From Chromatiaceae bacterium (lineage in GTDB: Bacteria; Pseudomonadota; Gammaproteobacteria; Chromatiales; Chromatiaceae): a stretch of 6,625 nt of DNA. The position numbers were made by a program, and so were the translations under genes. Positions 1-5,614 of the stretch are shown here, in pieces (within the stretch, counting starts at the first letter, position 1; each line of letters begins with the position of its first letter). The stretch covers positions 1 to 6,625 of the forward strand of contig JAEHCY010000282.1 of NCBI GenBank assembly GCA_016880695.1, in the 5' to 3' direction. Under the pieces are notes generated by a model. That model was not told where the DNA came from, searched no databases, and saw only the letters and a program-made list of their open reading frames with translations.

Positions 1-71
1 ATCGCTGCGCTCTGTGGCGGCAGCAACCTTGCCACTACCCGTTCCTTCATCGCTTGTCCGTATCGTGCCAT
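1..71 (-). CDS. Transposase OrfA, N-terminal fragment (IS3-type), runs off the window
   Basis: Only the first 23 codons are visible, starting at ATG 71 behind a strong GAGGAG ribosome site. The peptide begins MARYGQAMK and continues ERVVARLLPPQSAA. This matches, from memory of the family, the N-terminus of helix-turn-helix OrfA transposase subunits annotated as IS3 type in many gammaproteobacteria, where the usual opening is MARYG-x-AFK-x-R-x-VARLLPPESA. The first helix of the DNA-binding domain would start here; the HTH itself and the DDE catalytic frame are off-window. Such OrfA proteins normally work with an OrfB integrase produced by frameshifting. Whether the element is intact cannot be judged from this piece. 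Family recognition is good for so short a fragment, but it rests on recall rather than an alignment. Confidence 0.7.
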   Translation of the reverse strand, partial: MARYGQAMKERVVARLLPPQSAA

Positions 72-134
72 GTCATCTCCTCGCTATCGCCCCCAGGGTT
101 CGATTCCTATCCAGGCGACAACTGCTCTGACACA
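1..134 (-). mobile_element. Terminal part of an insertion sequence (IS3-like), truncated by window edge
   Basis: One end of an insertion sequence, reading leftwards out of the window. It holds the transposase start (ATG at 71) with an excellent ribosome site (GAGGAG, 5 nt before the ATG) and about 60 nt of leader back toward mtaB. On the minus strand a TGTG/TGTC sequence at 134-130 begins a stretch TGTGTCAGAGCAGTTGTCGC that could be the terminal inverted repeat, since IS3-family ends usually start with TG. The opposite end, the second transposase frame and the target-site duplication lie outside the window. The outer boundary (132 or 134) is therefore an inference, as is the precise IS family. 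The element abuts and probably overlaps the 3' end of mtaB. Confidence 0.55.
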
Positions 135-1438
135 GGGGGGCATCTCCCAATCCCATTTGCGGGCACGCCGAGCAGATGCTCACCGGCCGCGTCCACCCCA
201 TCGAGGGCAACCTCCAGCATCTCGTTGACCCTCGGCGGGTGCTCCGTGCCGCGGATGAGCACGGGGAGGTAGTTCGGTGTATAACCAAACCAGTGACCGG
301 GCCGGTCGTTGGACTCGCCCTCGACCAGCACTGGGAATTGGCGGCCGGCGTAGCGCTCCAGATTATCGCGCTTGAGGCGCCGTCCCAGCGCATGGAGTTG
401 CTGGCTGCGCGATCTTTTCACTGGCTCCGGTACTGGGTCGGGAAGGCTGGCCGCCCGGGTTCCCGCCCGCGCGGAGAAGGCGAAGATATGCAGGTGCCCG
501 AAGCCGATCTCCGCCACCCGCTCCAGGGTCTCGCGCCACTCGGCATCGGTTTCTCCCGGAAAGCCGACAATCACATCGGTGGTGAGGTTGAAGTCCGCCA
601 CCCGCTGGCGAGCCAGGTGCACCAGGGCGGCGAACTCCTCACTGCGGCAGCGCCGGGCCATGCGGCGCAGAACAGTGTCGGACCCGCTCTGCAAGGGAAG
701 ATGCAGGTGGGGCATGAAGCGGGGGTTCTCGAACAGACCCCAGAATTCCGGTGGCAGGTCCCAGGGCTCCAGAGAGCCGACCCTTAGTCGCTCGATGTCG
801 GTTTTCTGCAGCAGGGCGCGGATCAGGGTGGGGAGGTTGATGCCCAGCTCGTCGCCATAGCCGCCGATGTGCACGCCGGTCAGGACCACTTCGCGCACGC
901 CGTCCTGGTACAGTCGATTGACTTCGGTGACCACCTCGTCGAGGGGGCGGCTGCGCTCCTCGCCGCGCGCCAGGGTGACGATGCAATAGCTGCAGCGGTA
1001 GCGGCAGCCATCCTGGATCTTGAGGAAGGCGCGCTGGCGGCCGCGCACAAACAGGGGGGTCTCCCCGGGCTCGGTGGCCATCTGCGGCATGCTGGGGAGA
1101 TCGAGCTCGCGGCTGGTAATTTCCACCAGGCGGTCCTTGTCGCGATTGGCGATGACCAGGTCCACACCGAGGGTCTGTGCGGCTTCCCCCGACTCTAAGG
1201 AGGCGTAACAGCCACTCACCACCAGCTTGGCGCCGGAACTGGCACGTTGGCTCCGACGCAAAAGCTTGCGCGACTTGCGCACCGCCTCTTCGGTGACGGC
1301 GCAGGTGTTCACCACGACCAGGTCGGCCGCTGTCGCGTCCTGGGTGATCTGGTGTCCCTGTTCGAGGAACTGGCGCGACCAGCTCTCGATCTCCGCCTCA
1401 TTGAGACGACAGCCGAGGGTGGTTAGATGGACCCGCAC
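107..1438 (-). CDS. mtaB: tRNA (N6-threonylcarbamoyladenosine37-C2)-methylthiotransferase MtaB
   Basis: A radical-SAM enzyme that converts t6A37 to ms2t6A37 in tRNAs reading ANN codons. Taking the GTG at 1438 as the start gives 443 residues, usual for the family. The N-terminal UPF0004 domain carries the three cluster-binding cysteines: C10 (TLGCRLNEAE), C46 (NTCAVT) and C77 (VSGCYAS). The radical-SAM domain has the CxxxCxxC motif CRYRCSYC at C145/C149/C152, followed by TGVHIGGYG and GFPGETD. A TRAM-like RNA-binding segment follows from about residue 365. An in-frame ATG at 1534 would add 32 unconserved residues and run over the upstream gene; the GTG places the family core (VRVHLTTLGCRLN) at the N-terminus with a modest AGGG site. 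Paralogues MiaB and RimO are alternatives, but the TLGCRLNEAE opening favours MtaB. It lies 31 nt after the NTF2-like gene, probably co-transcribed. The last 8 or so codons and the stop seem to come from the insertion-sequence end. No terminator is visible. Confidence 0.9.
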   Translation of the reverse strand: MRVHLTTLGCRLNEAEIESWSRQFLEQGHQITQDATAADLVVVNTCAVTEEAVRKSRKLLRRSQRASSGAKLVVSGCYASLESGEAAQTLGVDLVIANRDKDRLVEITSRELDLPSMPQMATEPGETPLFVRGRQRAFLKIQDGCRYRCSYCIVTLARGEERSRPLDEVVTEVNRLYQDGVREVVLTGVHIGGYGDELGINLPTLIRALLQKTDIERLRVGSLEPWDLPPEFWGLFENPRFMPHLHLPLQSGSDTVLRRMARRCRSEEFAALVHLARQRVADFNLTTDVIVGFPGETDAEWRETLERVAEIGFGHLHIFAFSARAGTRAASLPDPVPEPVKRSRSQQLHALGRRLKRDNLERYAGRQFPVLVEGESNDRPGHWFGYTPNYLPVLIRGTEHPPRVNEMLEVALDGVDAAGEHLLGVPANGIGRCPPVSEQLSPG

Positions 1439-1469
1439 GAAGCTGCCCTGCAACGGGGAAGCGCTGGCC

Positions 1470-1928
1470 TCAGCGCACCGCCGGGCCGGGGTTGAGGACG
1501 GGTGGCGGGCGATCTCGGTCGGGTGAGCCGGCACCCGGTGGCGGCGGGGTAGGGGAGTTCTGGTGCAGGATCATGCACCAGCCTTCGGCACCCCGGCGAT
1601 AGAGGTTGGTGGCGTACATCGGTGTTGCCGCCTGAGGCTGACGCTGACCCACCGGGCTTACGCGCTCGGCCACGTAGTGCAGGGCCAGATCGCCCATCTC
1701 GATCCAATGCAGGTGCTCGACCCGGACCTCGACGGCATGCTGCCCACTGAGCAGGGAAGCCCATGCCTCCCGCACCGCCGCACCTCGCAGCAAGGGAGTC
1801 ATTGGCAGCAGGCAGGCGATATCCTCCGAGTCCTCCCACACCGCGATCATCGCGGCGAGGTCTTGGTCATCGATGGCATCGTAGAAGGCATCCTCGACGT
1901 CTTGCGGGGTGGCAAAGCTTGTACTCAT
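1470..1928 (-). CDS. NTF2/SnoaL-like small protein of unknown function
   Basis: A 152-residue protein with the look of the NTF2-like (SnoaL / DUF4440) cone fold. An N-terminal helix (DVEDAFYDAIDDQDLAAM) is followed by a W-E-D-S segment (VWEDSEDIACLLP), a second helix (LRGAAVREAWASLL) and then beta strands (VRVEHLHWIEMGDLALHYVAE, ATNLYRRGAEGWCMILHQNS). That is the order seen in bacterial members annotated as nuclear transport factor 2 family proteins. Such proteins are small enzymes or binding modules, usually cytoplasmic dimers, and the sequence alone does not give a substrate. The last 25 or so residues are a Pro/Arg-rich tail (PTPPPPGAGSPDRD...) that looks disordered and outside the fold. 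The ATG at 1928 has only a weak upstream AAGAG. Its stop lies 31 nt before the mtaB start, so the two are probably one operon. No signal peptide or membrane segment is seen. Confidence 0.8.
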   Translation of the reverse strand: MSTSFATPQDVEDAFYDAIDDQDLAAMIAVWEDSEDIACLLPMTPLLRGAAVREAWASLLSGQHAVEVRVEHLHWIEMGDLALHYVAERVSPVGQRQPQAATPMYATNLYRRGAEGWCMILHQNSPTPPPPGAGSPDRDRPPPVLNPGPAVR

Positions 1929-1954
1929 CGGGCTCGGCTCTTAGATGCTGGTGC

Positions 1955-1983
1955 GAAAAAGCGGACGCCCACCGCGGGCGTCC
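1955..1983 (-). terminator. Intrinsic terminator of the Hsp20-like gene
   Basis: On the minus strand a perfect 8-bp stem, GGACGCCC paired with GGGCGTCC (1983-1976 with 1970-1963) around a 5-nt loop, is followed within 2 nt by five T residues (1960-1956). It sits 28 nt after the stop of the Hsp20-like gene and 35 nt before the start of the NTF2-like gene. This separates the two transcripts, although some read-through into the NTF2-like gene and mtaB is possible because no convincing promoter is visible in the remaining space. Confidence 0.8.
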
Positions 1984-2011
1984 CCAACCAAGTGCTACAA
2001 CCGGGGGCAAA

Positions 2012-2509
2012 TCATTGCTGGCGTCGCGGAATGACGATGCGCACCTGGTTGTCTTTGTCCTCGCGCTGCATCGCCCCCGTCTCGGCGTCTTGAGGCAGCG
2101 TGAACCGGCGGTTGGTCTGACCCCTGGAAAGGCTATAGCTTCTTATGTAGCCGCGACCCTCATCGAAGGTCTGCTGGACGCTGTCCTGCTTCGAGCGGTC
2201 CATACCGACGAGGATCGAGCGTCCGTCGATGCGCACCTGAACCGCTTTGGGGTCAACGCCTTGAGTGTCGATGGTGAGGTAGTAGGCGTTGGCGTCCGCG
2301 TCGCGGGTGATGTTTAGTCTCTCACCCGATGAGGGGCGGGCTTGGGTGGGTCCGTAACTGTAGCCGGGAGGCTCAGCGTAGCCCCCTGGGAACGGTGGGT
2401 AGCCGGGGGGTGGGCCGTAGCCGTAGGCTGGGTACGCCTGTGCAGCGATAGCCAACCAACAGGCAGCCAATCCTAGGCCGTAAGTAGAGCTGCGTCGAAT
2501 CTTGGTCAT
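2012..2509 (-). CDS. Exported Hsp20/alpha-crystallin-like protein with Pro/Gly/Tyr-rich segment
   Basis: A 165-residue protein in three parts. Residues 1-25 form a signal peptide: basic start MTKIRRSS, hydrophobic core GLGLAACWLAIAA, and an AQA-Y cleavage-like site. Residues 26-53 are a low-complexity stretch rich in Pro, Gly and Tyr (YPAYGYGPPPGYPPFPGGYA and on). Residues 65-162 resemble an alpha-crystallin domain, with the family's closing pattern FTLPQDAETGAMQREDKDNQ then VRIVIP. The product should act in the periplasm or envelope, unlike most small heat-shock proteins, which are cytosolic. LAAC (14-17) could be read as a lipobox, but the hydrophobic run continues past the cysteine, so signal peptidase I is preferred. 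The ATG at 2509 has GAGG 9 nt upstream and a TATAAT box about 37 nt upstream. An in-frame ATG at 2668 would put the export signal in mid-protein and is rejected. It has its own promoter and terminator, so it is monocistronic. Client or partner unknown. Confidence 0.75.
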   Translation of the reverse strand: MTKIRRSSTYGLGLAACWLAIAAQAYPAYGYGPPPGYPPFPGGYAEPPGYSYGPTQARPSSGERLNITRDADANAYYLTIDTQGVDPKAVQVRIDGRSILVGMDRSKQDSVQQTFDEGRGYIRSYSLSRGQTNRRFTLPQDAETGAMQREDKDNQVRIVIPRRQQ

Positions 2510-2545
2510 GACTGCGGACCTCAGCAAAATGTTCTCCCACAACCC

Positions 2546-2551
2546 ATTATA
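2546..2551 (-). promoter_or_regulatory. Sigma70-type -10 box of the Hsp20-like gene
   Basis: A perfect TATAAT lies on the minus strand in an otherwise GC-rich stretch, 36 nt before the ATG at 2509, giving an expected 5' leader of roughly 30 nt. At 16-18 bp spacing there is no good -35 hexamer (the sequence there reads GGTCGC / CGGTCG). Transcription may therefore rely on an activator or on the strong -10. No sigma32-type heat-shock consensus was recognised by eye. Confidence 0.55.
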
Positions 2552-2705
2552 GTGCTGGCCGGAGCGAAGCGACCGGTTGTCGGCGCCGGTTCGGTCAGTC
2601 ACCGCGGAGAGCGTCGCGGTAGAGACGTGCTCTGCCCGACGAGGGTGCGGGGCTCCGGCGTTTCCCACCCGAGACCCGATCGGGGCCCGAACGGTCGCTG
2701 AGTGC

Positions 2706-4139
2706 TCAGGGCTGGTCGCCGATCGTCTGGATGGGGCCCTCTTCGCTGCGCGAGGGGGCCTCGAACCAACCGAGCTTGTGCCGCAGGCTCACCGACTCGC
2801 CCACGATGATGAGGGTTGGGGGTTTGGGCTTCTCGTGCTCGACCACCTCGAGGATGGTACCGAGCGTCCCCGAGAACACCCGTTGCATGGGGGTGGTGCC
2901 CTGTTGGACGAGAGCGATCGGCATCTCGGCCGGCACACCGTGCTCGATGAGCTTGTCGACGATGATCGGCAGACCCACCAGTCCCATGTAGAACACGACC
3001 GTTTGATTGGGCTCCGCGAGCTGTTTCCAGTTGAGGTTGATGGTCCCATCCTTGAGGTGACCGGTGACGAAGGTGACCGACTGGGCGTGGTCGCGGTGGG
3101 TCAGGGGAATGCCCGCGTAGGCGGCGCAGCCCACCGCCGCGGTGATGCCGGGTACAACCTGAAACGGGACCCCCTCGGCCATTAGGGTGTCGATCTCCTC
3201 GCCGCCGCGGCCAAAGATGAAAGGGTCGCCGCCCTTGAGCCGTACGACGCGTTTGCCTTGGCGGGCCAGTTGAGCCAGTAGGGCGTTGATGTCTTCCTGG
3301 CGCATGGCATGGTTGTCGCGTTCCTTGCCGACGTAGATGTACTGCGCATCGCGTCGTGCCAGCGCGAGGATGGCCTTGGCCACCAGCCGGTCGTAAACCA
3401 CCACGTCTGCCTGTTGCATCAAGCGCAGGGCGCGGAAGGTGAGGAGGTCCGGGTCCCCTGGCCCGCCGCCGACCAGGTAGACCTCGCCCATGCCCCCCCC
3501 AGGCTTTGCCGCGGCGAGCTCGTTCTCCATGACGATGTCCGCCTCGCGTAGGTTGCCCGCAAACACCCGCTCGGCGACCCTCCCCTGCAGGATATACTCC
3601 CAGAAGCCGCGGCGGTCATTGGGGTTACGGAACTTGGCTTTCACCCGGTCGCGGTAGCGAGCGCAGATGTCCGCCAGGCGCCCATATCCTGAGGGGATCA
3701 GGGATTCGAGTCGCGCGCGAATCAGCCGTGCCAGGATAGGGGACGCTCCGCCCGTGGAGACGGCGACGACCACCGGGGAGCGGTCGACGATGGAGGGCAC
3801 GATGAAGCTGCAGTCGTCGGGGTGGTCAACGACATTGACCGGCAGGCGGTGCTCGCGGGCGAGGGCGGAGACACGCTGGTTGATTTCGGGTTGATTGGTG
3901 GCGGCGATCACCAGGTGGTAGCCGCCTTCGAGGTCTCGATCCTCAAACGCCCTTGAGAGGTGATGGATGTGCCCCTTGGCGTGGAGCTCCTGCAACGCCG
4001 GGGTGAGTTCCGGCGCAATGACCGTGACCGCACCACCCGCGCGGTGCAGCAGGTCGACCTTGCGTGCGGCCACCTCACCGCCACCAACGACGAGGCAGGG
4101 CTTACTCTGGATGTCGAGAAAAATGGGCAGATAGCGCAT
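2706..4139 (-). CDS. cysG: Siroheme synthase CysG (uroporphyrinogen-III methyltransferase / precorrin-2 dehydrogenase / ferrochelatase)
   Basis: Makes siroheme from uroporphyrinogen III through two SAM-dependent methylations, NAD-dependent oxidation and iron insertion, in the cytoplasm. The 477 residues match full-length CysG (about 460-480). The N-terminal half has the Rossmann opening [12 protein letters not shown] (16-27), the VNVVDHPDD segment with Asp105 close to the catalytic Asp of enterobacterial CysG (Asp104 in Salmonella), and STGGASP, whose Ser128 coincides with the regulatory phosphoserine there. The C-terminal half is the SUMT methyltransferase, with [17 protein letters not shown] (218-234) and [17 protein letters not shown] (299-315). 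The ATG at 4139 gives [13 protein letters not shown], the usual family start, although no good ribosome site precedes it; an in-frame ATG at 4244 would add a 35-residue Pro-rich stretch and is rejected. Divergent from the rhd-tusA-dsrE2 genes. In a sulfur oxidiser it would supply siroheme to sulfite reductase, whether dissimilatory, assimilatory or both. No clear terminator follows. Confidence 0.95.
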   Translation of the reverse strand: MRYLPIFLDIQSKPCLVVGGGEVAARKVDLLHRAGGAVTVIAPELTPALQELHAKGHIHHLSRAFEDRDLEGGYHLVIAATNQPEINQRVSALAREHRLPVNVVDHPDDCSFIVPSIVDRSPVVVAVSTGGASPILARLIRARLESLIPSGYGRLADICARYRDRVKAKFRNPNDRRGFWEYILQGRVAERVFAGNLREADIVMENELAAAKPGGGMGEVYLVGGGPGDPDLLTFRALRLMQQADVVVYDRLVAKAILALARRDAQYIYVGKERDNHAMRQEDINALLAQLARQGKRVVRLKGGDPFIFGRGGEEIDTLMAEGVPFQVVPGITAAVGCAAYAGIPLTHRDHAQSVTFVTGHLKDGTINLNWKQLAEPNQTVVFYMGLVGLPIIVDKLIEHGVPAEMPIALVQQGTTPMQRVFSGTLGTILEVVEHEKPKPPTLIIVGESVSLRHKLGWFEAPSRSEEGPIQTIGDQP

Positions 4140-4182
4140 AGGGAGAAGCTGAAGGCTAGGGTGCGGGGGCAACGACCGCGGC

Positions 4183-4212
4183 AGGATACTCGGCGGCGGC
4201 GGTCTTGAACAA
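4183..4212 (-). promoter_or_regulatory. Candidate promoter of cysG
   Basis: On the minus strand TTGTTC (4212-4207) and TATCCT (4188-4183) are separated by 18 bp, giving a leader of about 37 nt before the cysG ATG. The match to the sigma70 consensus is only moderate. A better -35 hexamer, TTGACA, occurs further upstream on the same strand (about 4246-4241) but has no -10 at the right distance. Four CGG triplets (4191-4202) fill the spacer. Confidence 0.3.
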
Positions 4213-4244
4213 GCCGGCCGCGCGCCCGCGGCAACGGGTGTCAA

Positions 4245-4273
4245 TTGAGCTCCGAACGATGGTCACTTAATAT
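4245..4273 (+). promoter_or_regulatory. Candidate promoter of rhd (sulfur-relay cluster)
   Basis: TTGAGC (4245-4250) and TAATAT (4268-4273) are spaced by exactly 17 bp, each matching four of six sigma70 consensus positions, within a small AT-rich island in GC-rich DNA. A start near 4280 would leave a leader of about 35 nt before the rhd ATG at 4315. The overlapping palindromes CAATTG and GAGCTC at the -35 region could be part of an operator, but no known regulator site is recognised. Confidence 0.5.
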
Positions 4274-4314
4274 ACAAAAATGCTAGGACATTCACGGGTG
4301 GGCCGACAATCGTC

Positions 4315-4653
4315 ATGATCAGCGAAATCGATTCCGAGACCCTGCATTCGCGCTTGAGTGCCGACGACGATGTCCAGCTTGTGGATATCCGCACCGAGGC
4401 GGAGGTGGCCCAGGGCGTCTTGCCGGGTGCCGAGCACCTGCCCATGCATCTGATCCCCCTGCGAATGCAGGATCTGCCCAGAGACCGGCCAGTCGTGCTC
4501 TATTGTCGGAGCGGGGCACGTTCCTACCATGCCTGCGCCTACCTGATGCAGCAGGGCCACACCAATGTCATCAACCTGCGCGGGGGCATCATCGCCTGGG
4601 CCCGGCACGGCTTCGAGATCGTCTATCCGGAAGGCAGGCGGCAGTTCGGCTGA
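4315..4653 (+). CDS. rhd: Single-domain rhodanese (sulfurtransferase) of the rhd-tusA-dsrE2 cluster
   Basis: A 112-residue single-domain rhodanese, normal length for the family and without an export signal, hence cytoplasmic. It opens with a helix (EIDSETLHSRL), then the QLVDIRTEAE strand and acidic substrate-loop motif, and GVLPGAEHLPM. The catalytic loop CRSGARS has the persulfide-bearing Cys64 in the Cys-x-x-Gly-x-Arg-Ser form typical of thiosulfate/persulfide sulfurtransferases. It ends with the usual NLRGGIIAW. The active cysteine falls at the same number as that reported (from memory) for Rhd_2599 of Allochromatium vinosum, which transfers sulfur from thiosulfate or glutathione persulfide to TusA. 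The ATG at 4315 has no strong ribosome site. The neighbours tusA and dsrE2 follow in the same direction, the arrangement conserved in many sulfur oxidisers. Expressed from its own promoter, with a second promoter likely before tusA. Confidence 0.92.
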   Translation: MISEIDSETLHSRLSADDDVQLVDIRTEAEVAQGVLPGAEHLPMHLIPLRMQDLPRDRPVVLYCRSGARSYHACAYLMQQGHTNVINLRGGIIAWARHGFEIVYPEGRRQFG

Positions 4654-4707
4654 GCATCCAACGACCGCTTCCAGGGCTCGAGGAGCCGCTCACGCTCCTT
4701 GCTGGGC

Positions 4708-4736
4708 TTGCGTTCGCCGGACGCTTGGCATATAAA
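4708..4736 (+). promoter_or_regulatory. Candidate internal promoter upstream of tusA
   Basis: TTGCGT (4708-4713), 17 bp, then TATAAA (4731-4736, five of six consensus bases) opens an AT-rich run (4729-4775) within the 141-nt gap between rhd and tusA. A start near 4743 would give a leader of about 50 nt. The gap also holds a short hairpin, GGCTC/GAGCC (4675-4687), just after the rhd stop, without a T-tract. tusA and dsrE2 could thus be expressed more strongly than, or independently of, rhd. Confidence 0.55.
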
Positions 4737-4794
4737 AAGCAACTCCGCTTAATTCTCATATTCTAAATAACTCAACTAACCGAGAGGTGCACCC

Positions 4795-5025
4795 ATGGCA
4801 GACTTCGACCAGGAACTGGACGCGAGCGGCTTGAACTGTCCGCTGCCGATCTTGCGTGCCAAGAAGGCACTATCGGCGATGCAGAGCGGCCAGATCCTGC
4901 ACGTGATCGCGACCGACCCAGGCTCGGTGAAGGACTTCGACGCCTTCGCCAAGCAGACCGGGAACCAGTTGATGGAGTCGAAGGAAGAGGGTGGTAAGTT
5001 CCACTTCCTTATCAAGAAGTCCTGA
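4795..5025 (+). CDS. tusA: Sulfur carrier protein TusA
   Basis: A 76-residue sulfur-carrier protein of the TusA/SirA family, full length. It has the expected DASGLNCPLPILRAKKAL opening with the invariant CPxP motif; the persulfide-carrying cysteine is Cys15. Later family landmarks are the IATDPGSVKDFDAFAKQTG segment and a final strand, KFHFLIKK. The protein is small, cytoplasmic and soluble. In sulfur oxidisers TusA takes sulfur from rhodanese and passes it to DsrEFH/DsrC or to sHdr-linked carriers. In E. coli the homologue serves tRNA 2-thiolation and molybdenum cofactor synthesis, so a dual role is possible. The start at 4795 has a good ribosome site (GAGAGGTG, about 6 nt before ATG), stronger than that of rhd, which suggests high expression. 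dsrE2 follows after 48 nt; the gap can form a small GCTGC/GCAGC hairpin (5034-5050). Confidence 0.95.
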   Translation: MADFDQELDASGLNCPLPILRAKKALSAMQSGQILHVIATDPGSVKDFDAFAKQTGNQLMESKEEGGKFHFLIKKS

Positions 5026-5073
5026 CACCCCCGGCTGCCGGCCCCGCAGCGTCGATTCTGAGAGGAGATTCCA

Positions 5074-5553
5074 ATGGAAGAGAAGAAATTGGCCATTATC
5101 GCCACGAAAGGGTCCTTGGACTGGGCCTATCCCCCGTTTATCCTGGCATCCACGGCGTCCGCCTTGGGTTATCAGACCCAAGTCTTCTTCACCTTCTATG
5201 GTTTGCAACTGTTGAAGAAGAACCTGTCGCTTGAGGTTTCCCCGCTGGGCAACCCCGGTATGCCCATGCCCATGGGGATGGACAAGTGGTTCCCGGTGCT
5301 GGGACTGGCGCTCCCCGGCATGCAGGGCATGATCACTGCGATGATGAAGCAGAAGATGAAGTCCAAGGGCGTGGCCAGCATCGAAGAGCTGCGCGAGCTC
5401 TGTATCGAGGCCGAGGTGAAGCTGATTGCCTGCCAGATGACGGTCGACCTGTTCGATATGGACAAGGCGCATTTCATCGAGGGCGTCGAGTACGCCGGGG
5501 CCGCGGCGTTCTTCGAGTTTGCTGGCGAAAGCGATATCTGCCTCTACATCTGA
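5074..5553 (+). CDS. dsrE2: DsrE2-family persulfide-binding protein
   Basis: A 159-residue DsrE/F-like protein of the DsrE2 subgroup, usual length. It begins with a DsrE-type strand and glycine turn (KLAIIATKGSLDWAYPPF), then a hydrophobic helix-strand unit (ILASTASALGYQTQVFFTFYG). A methionine-rich linker follows (GMPMPMGM, then PGMQGMITAMMKQKM, residues 62-95), then EELRELCIEAEVKLIACQM. The two cysteines are Cys110 and Cys120; Cys120 lies in the conserved I-A-C motif and matches the position of the sulfur-binding cysteine reported (from memory) for DsrE2A of Allochromatium vinosum. The hydrophobic stretches have led to suggestions that DsrE2 is membrane-associated; no classical signal peptide is seen. 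It works with Rhd and TusA in cytoplasmic sulfur transfer. A strong ribosome site (GAGAGGAG) precedes ATG 5074. Last gene of the cluster, followed by a strong hairpin. Confidence 0.93.
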   Translation: MEEKKLAIIATKGSLDWAYPPFILASTASALGYQTQVFFTFYGLQLLKKNLSLEVSPLGNPGMPMPMGMDKWFPVLGLALPGMQGMITAMMKQKMKSKGVASIEELRELCIEAEVKLIACQMTVDLFDMDKAHFIEGVEYAGAAAFFEFAGESDICLYI

Positions 5554-5570
5554 CGGCTTGCCCGAGGAAC

Positions 5571-5592
5571 GGCCCGACCTGCTGGTCGGGCC
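5571..5592. terminator. Hairpin terminator between convergent dsrE2 and the FadL-like gene
   Basis: A perfect 9-bp GC-rich stem, GGCCCGACC paired with GGTCGGGCC around the loop TGCT, begins 18 nt after the dsrE2 stop and ends 22 nt before the stop of the opposing gene. The plus-strand continuation is pyrimidine-rich (TCCCGTCTCTGCTCTCC) but lacks a clean T-run, and the minus-strand flank has none either. It could act for both convergent transcripts or serve to stabilise 3' ends. Confidence 0.65.
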
Positions 5593-5614
5593 TCCCGTCT
5601 CTGCTCTCCCGCCC

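Noticed and set aside
97..107. GGTTCGATTCC, a close match to a tRNA T-arm loop
   Set aside because: The flanking bases do not complete a 5-bp T-stem (two outer pairs mismatch), and no acceptor, anticodon or D arm is found nearby. It lies in the leader of the insertion sequence and the mtaB 3' end, so it is most likely chance.
1439..1534. N-terminal extension of MtaB from the ATG at 1534
   Set aside because: The 32 extra residues are low-complexity, unlike any MtaB start, and overlap the upstream coding region. The GTG at 1438 puts the conserved core at the N-terminus.
1563..2317. Two overlapping plus-strand open frames opposite the NTF2-like and Hsp20-like genes
   Set aside because: They are antisense to recognised proteins, cross an intrinsic terminator and a gene boundary, and show no family resemblance.
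2510..2668. N-terminal extension of the Hsp20-like protein from the ATG at 2668
   Set aside because: It would bury the signal peptide in mid-protein and run through the TATAAT box. The ATG at 2509 has a ribosome site and a proper export signal.
2675..2684. CCCGATCGGG palindrome just downstream of cysG as a terminator or operator
   Set aside because: The stem is only three pairs once a loop is allowed, with no T-tract. GC-rich palindromes of this size are expected by chance here.
4140..4244. N-terminal extension of CysG from the ATG at 4244
   Set aside because: The added 35 residues are Pro-rich and unconserved, and they cover the divergent promoter region. CysG proteins start at the [13 protein letters not shown] motif.
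5034..5050. Small hairpin between tusA and dsrE2 as a riboregulator or attenuator
   Set aside because: A 5-bp stem with a 7-nt loop and no T-run is too weak to claim more than a possible mRNA-processing feature.
4870..5472. 200-codon open frame on the minus strand beneath tusA and dsrE2
   Set aside because: It is a high-GC shadow frame across two confidently identified genes, with a His/Leu/Gly/Gln-rich composition typical of antisense frames.
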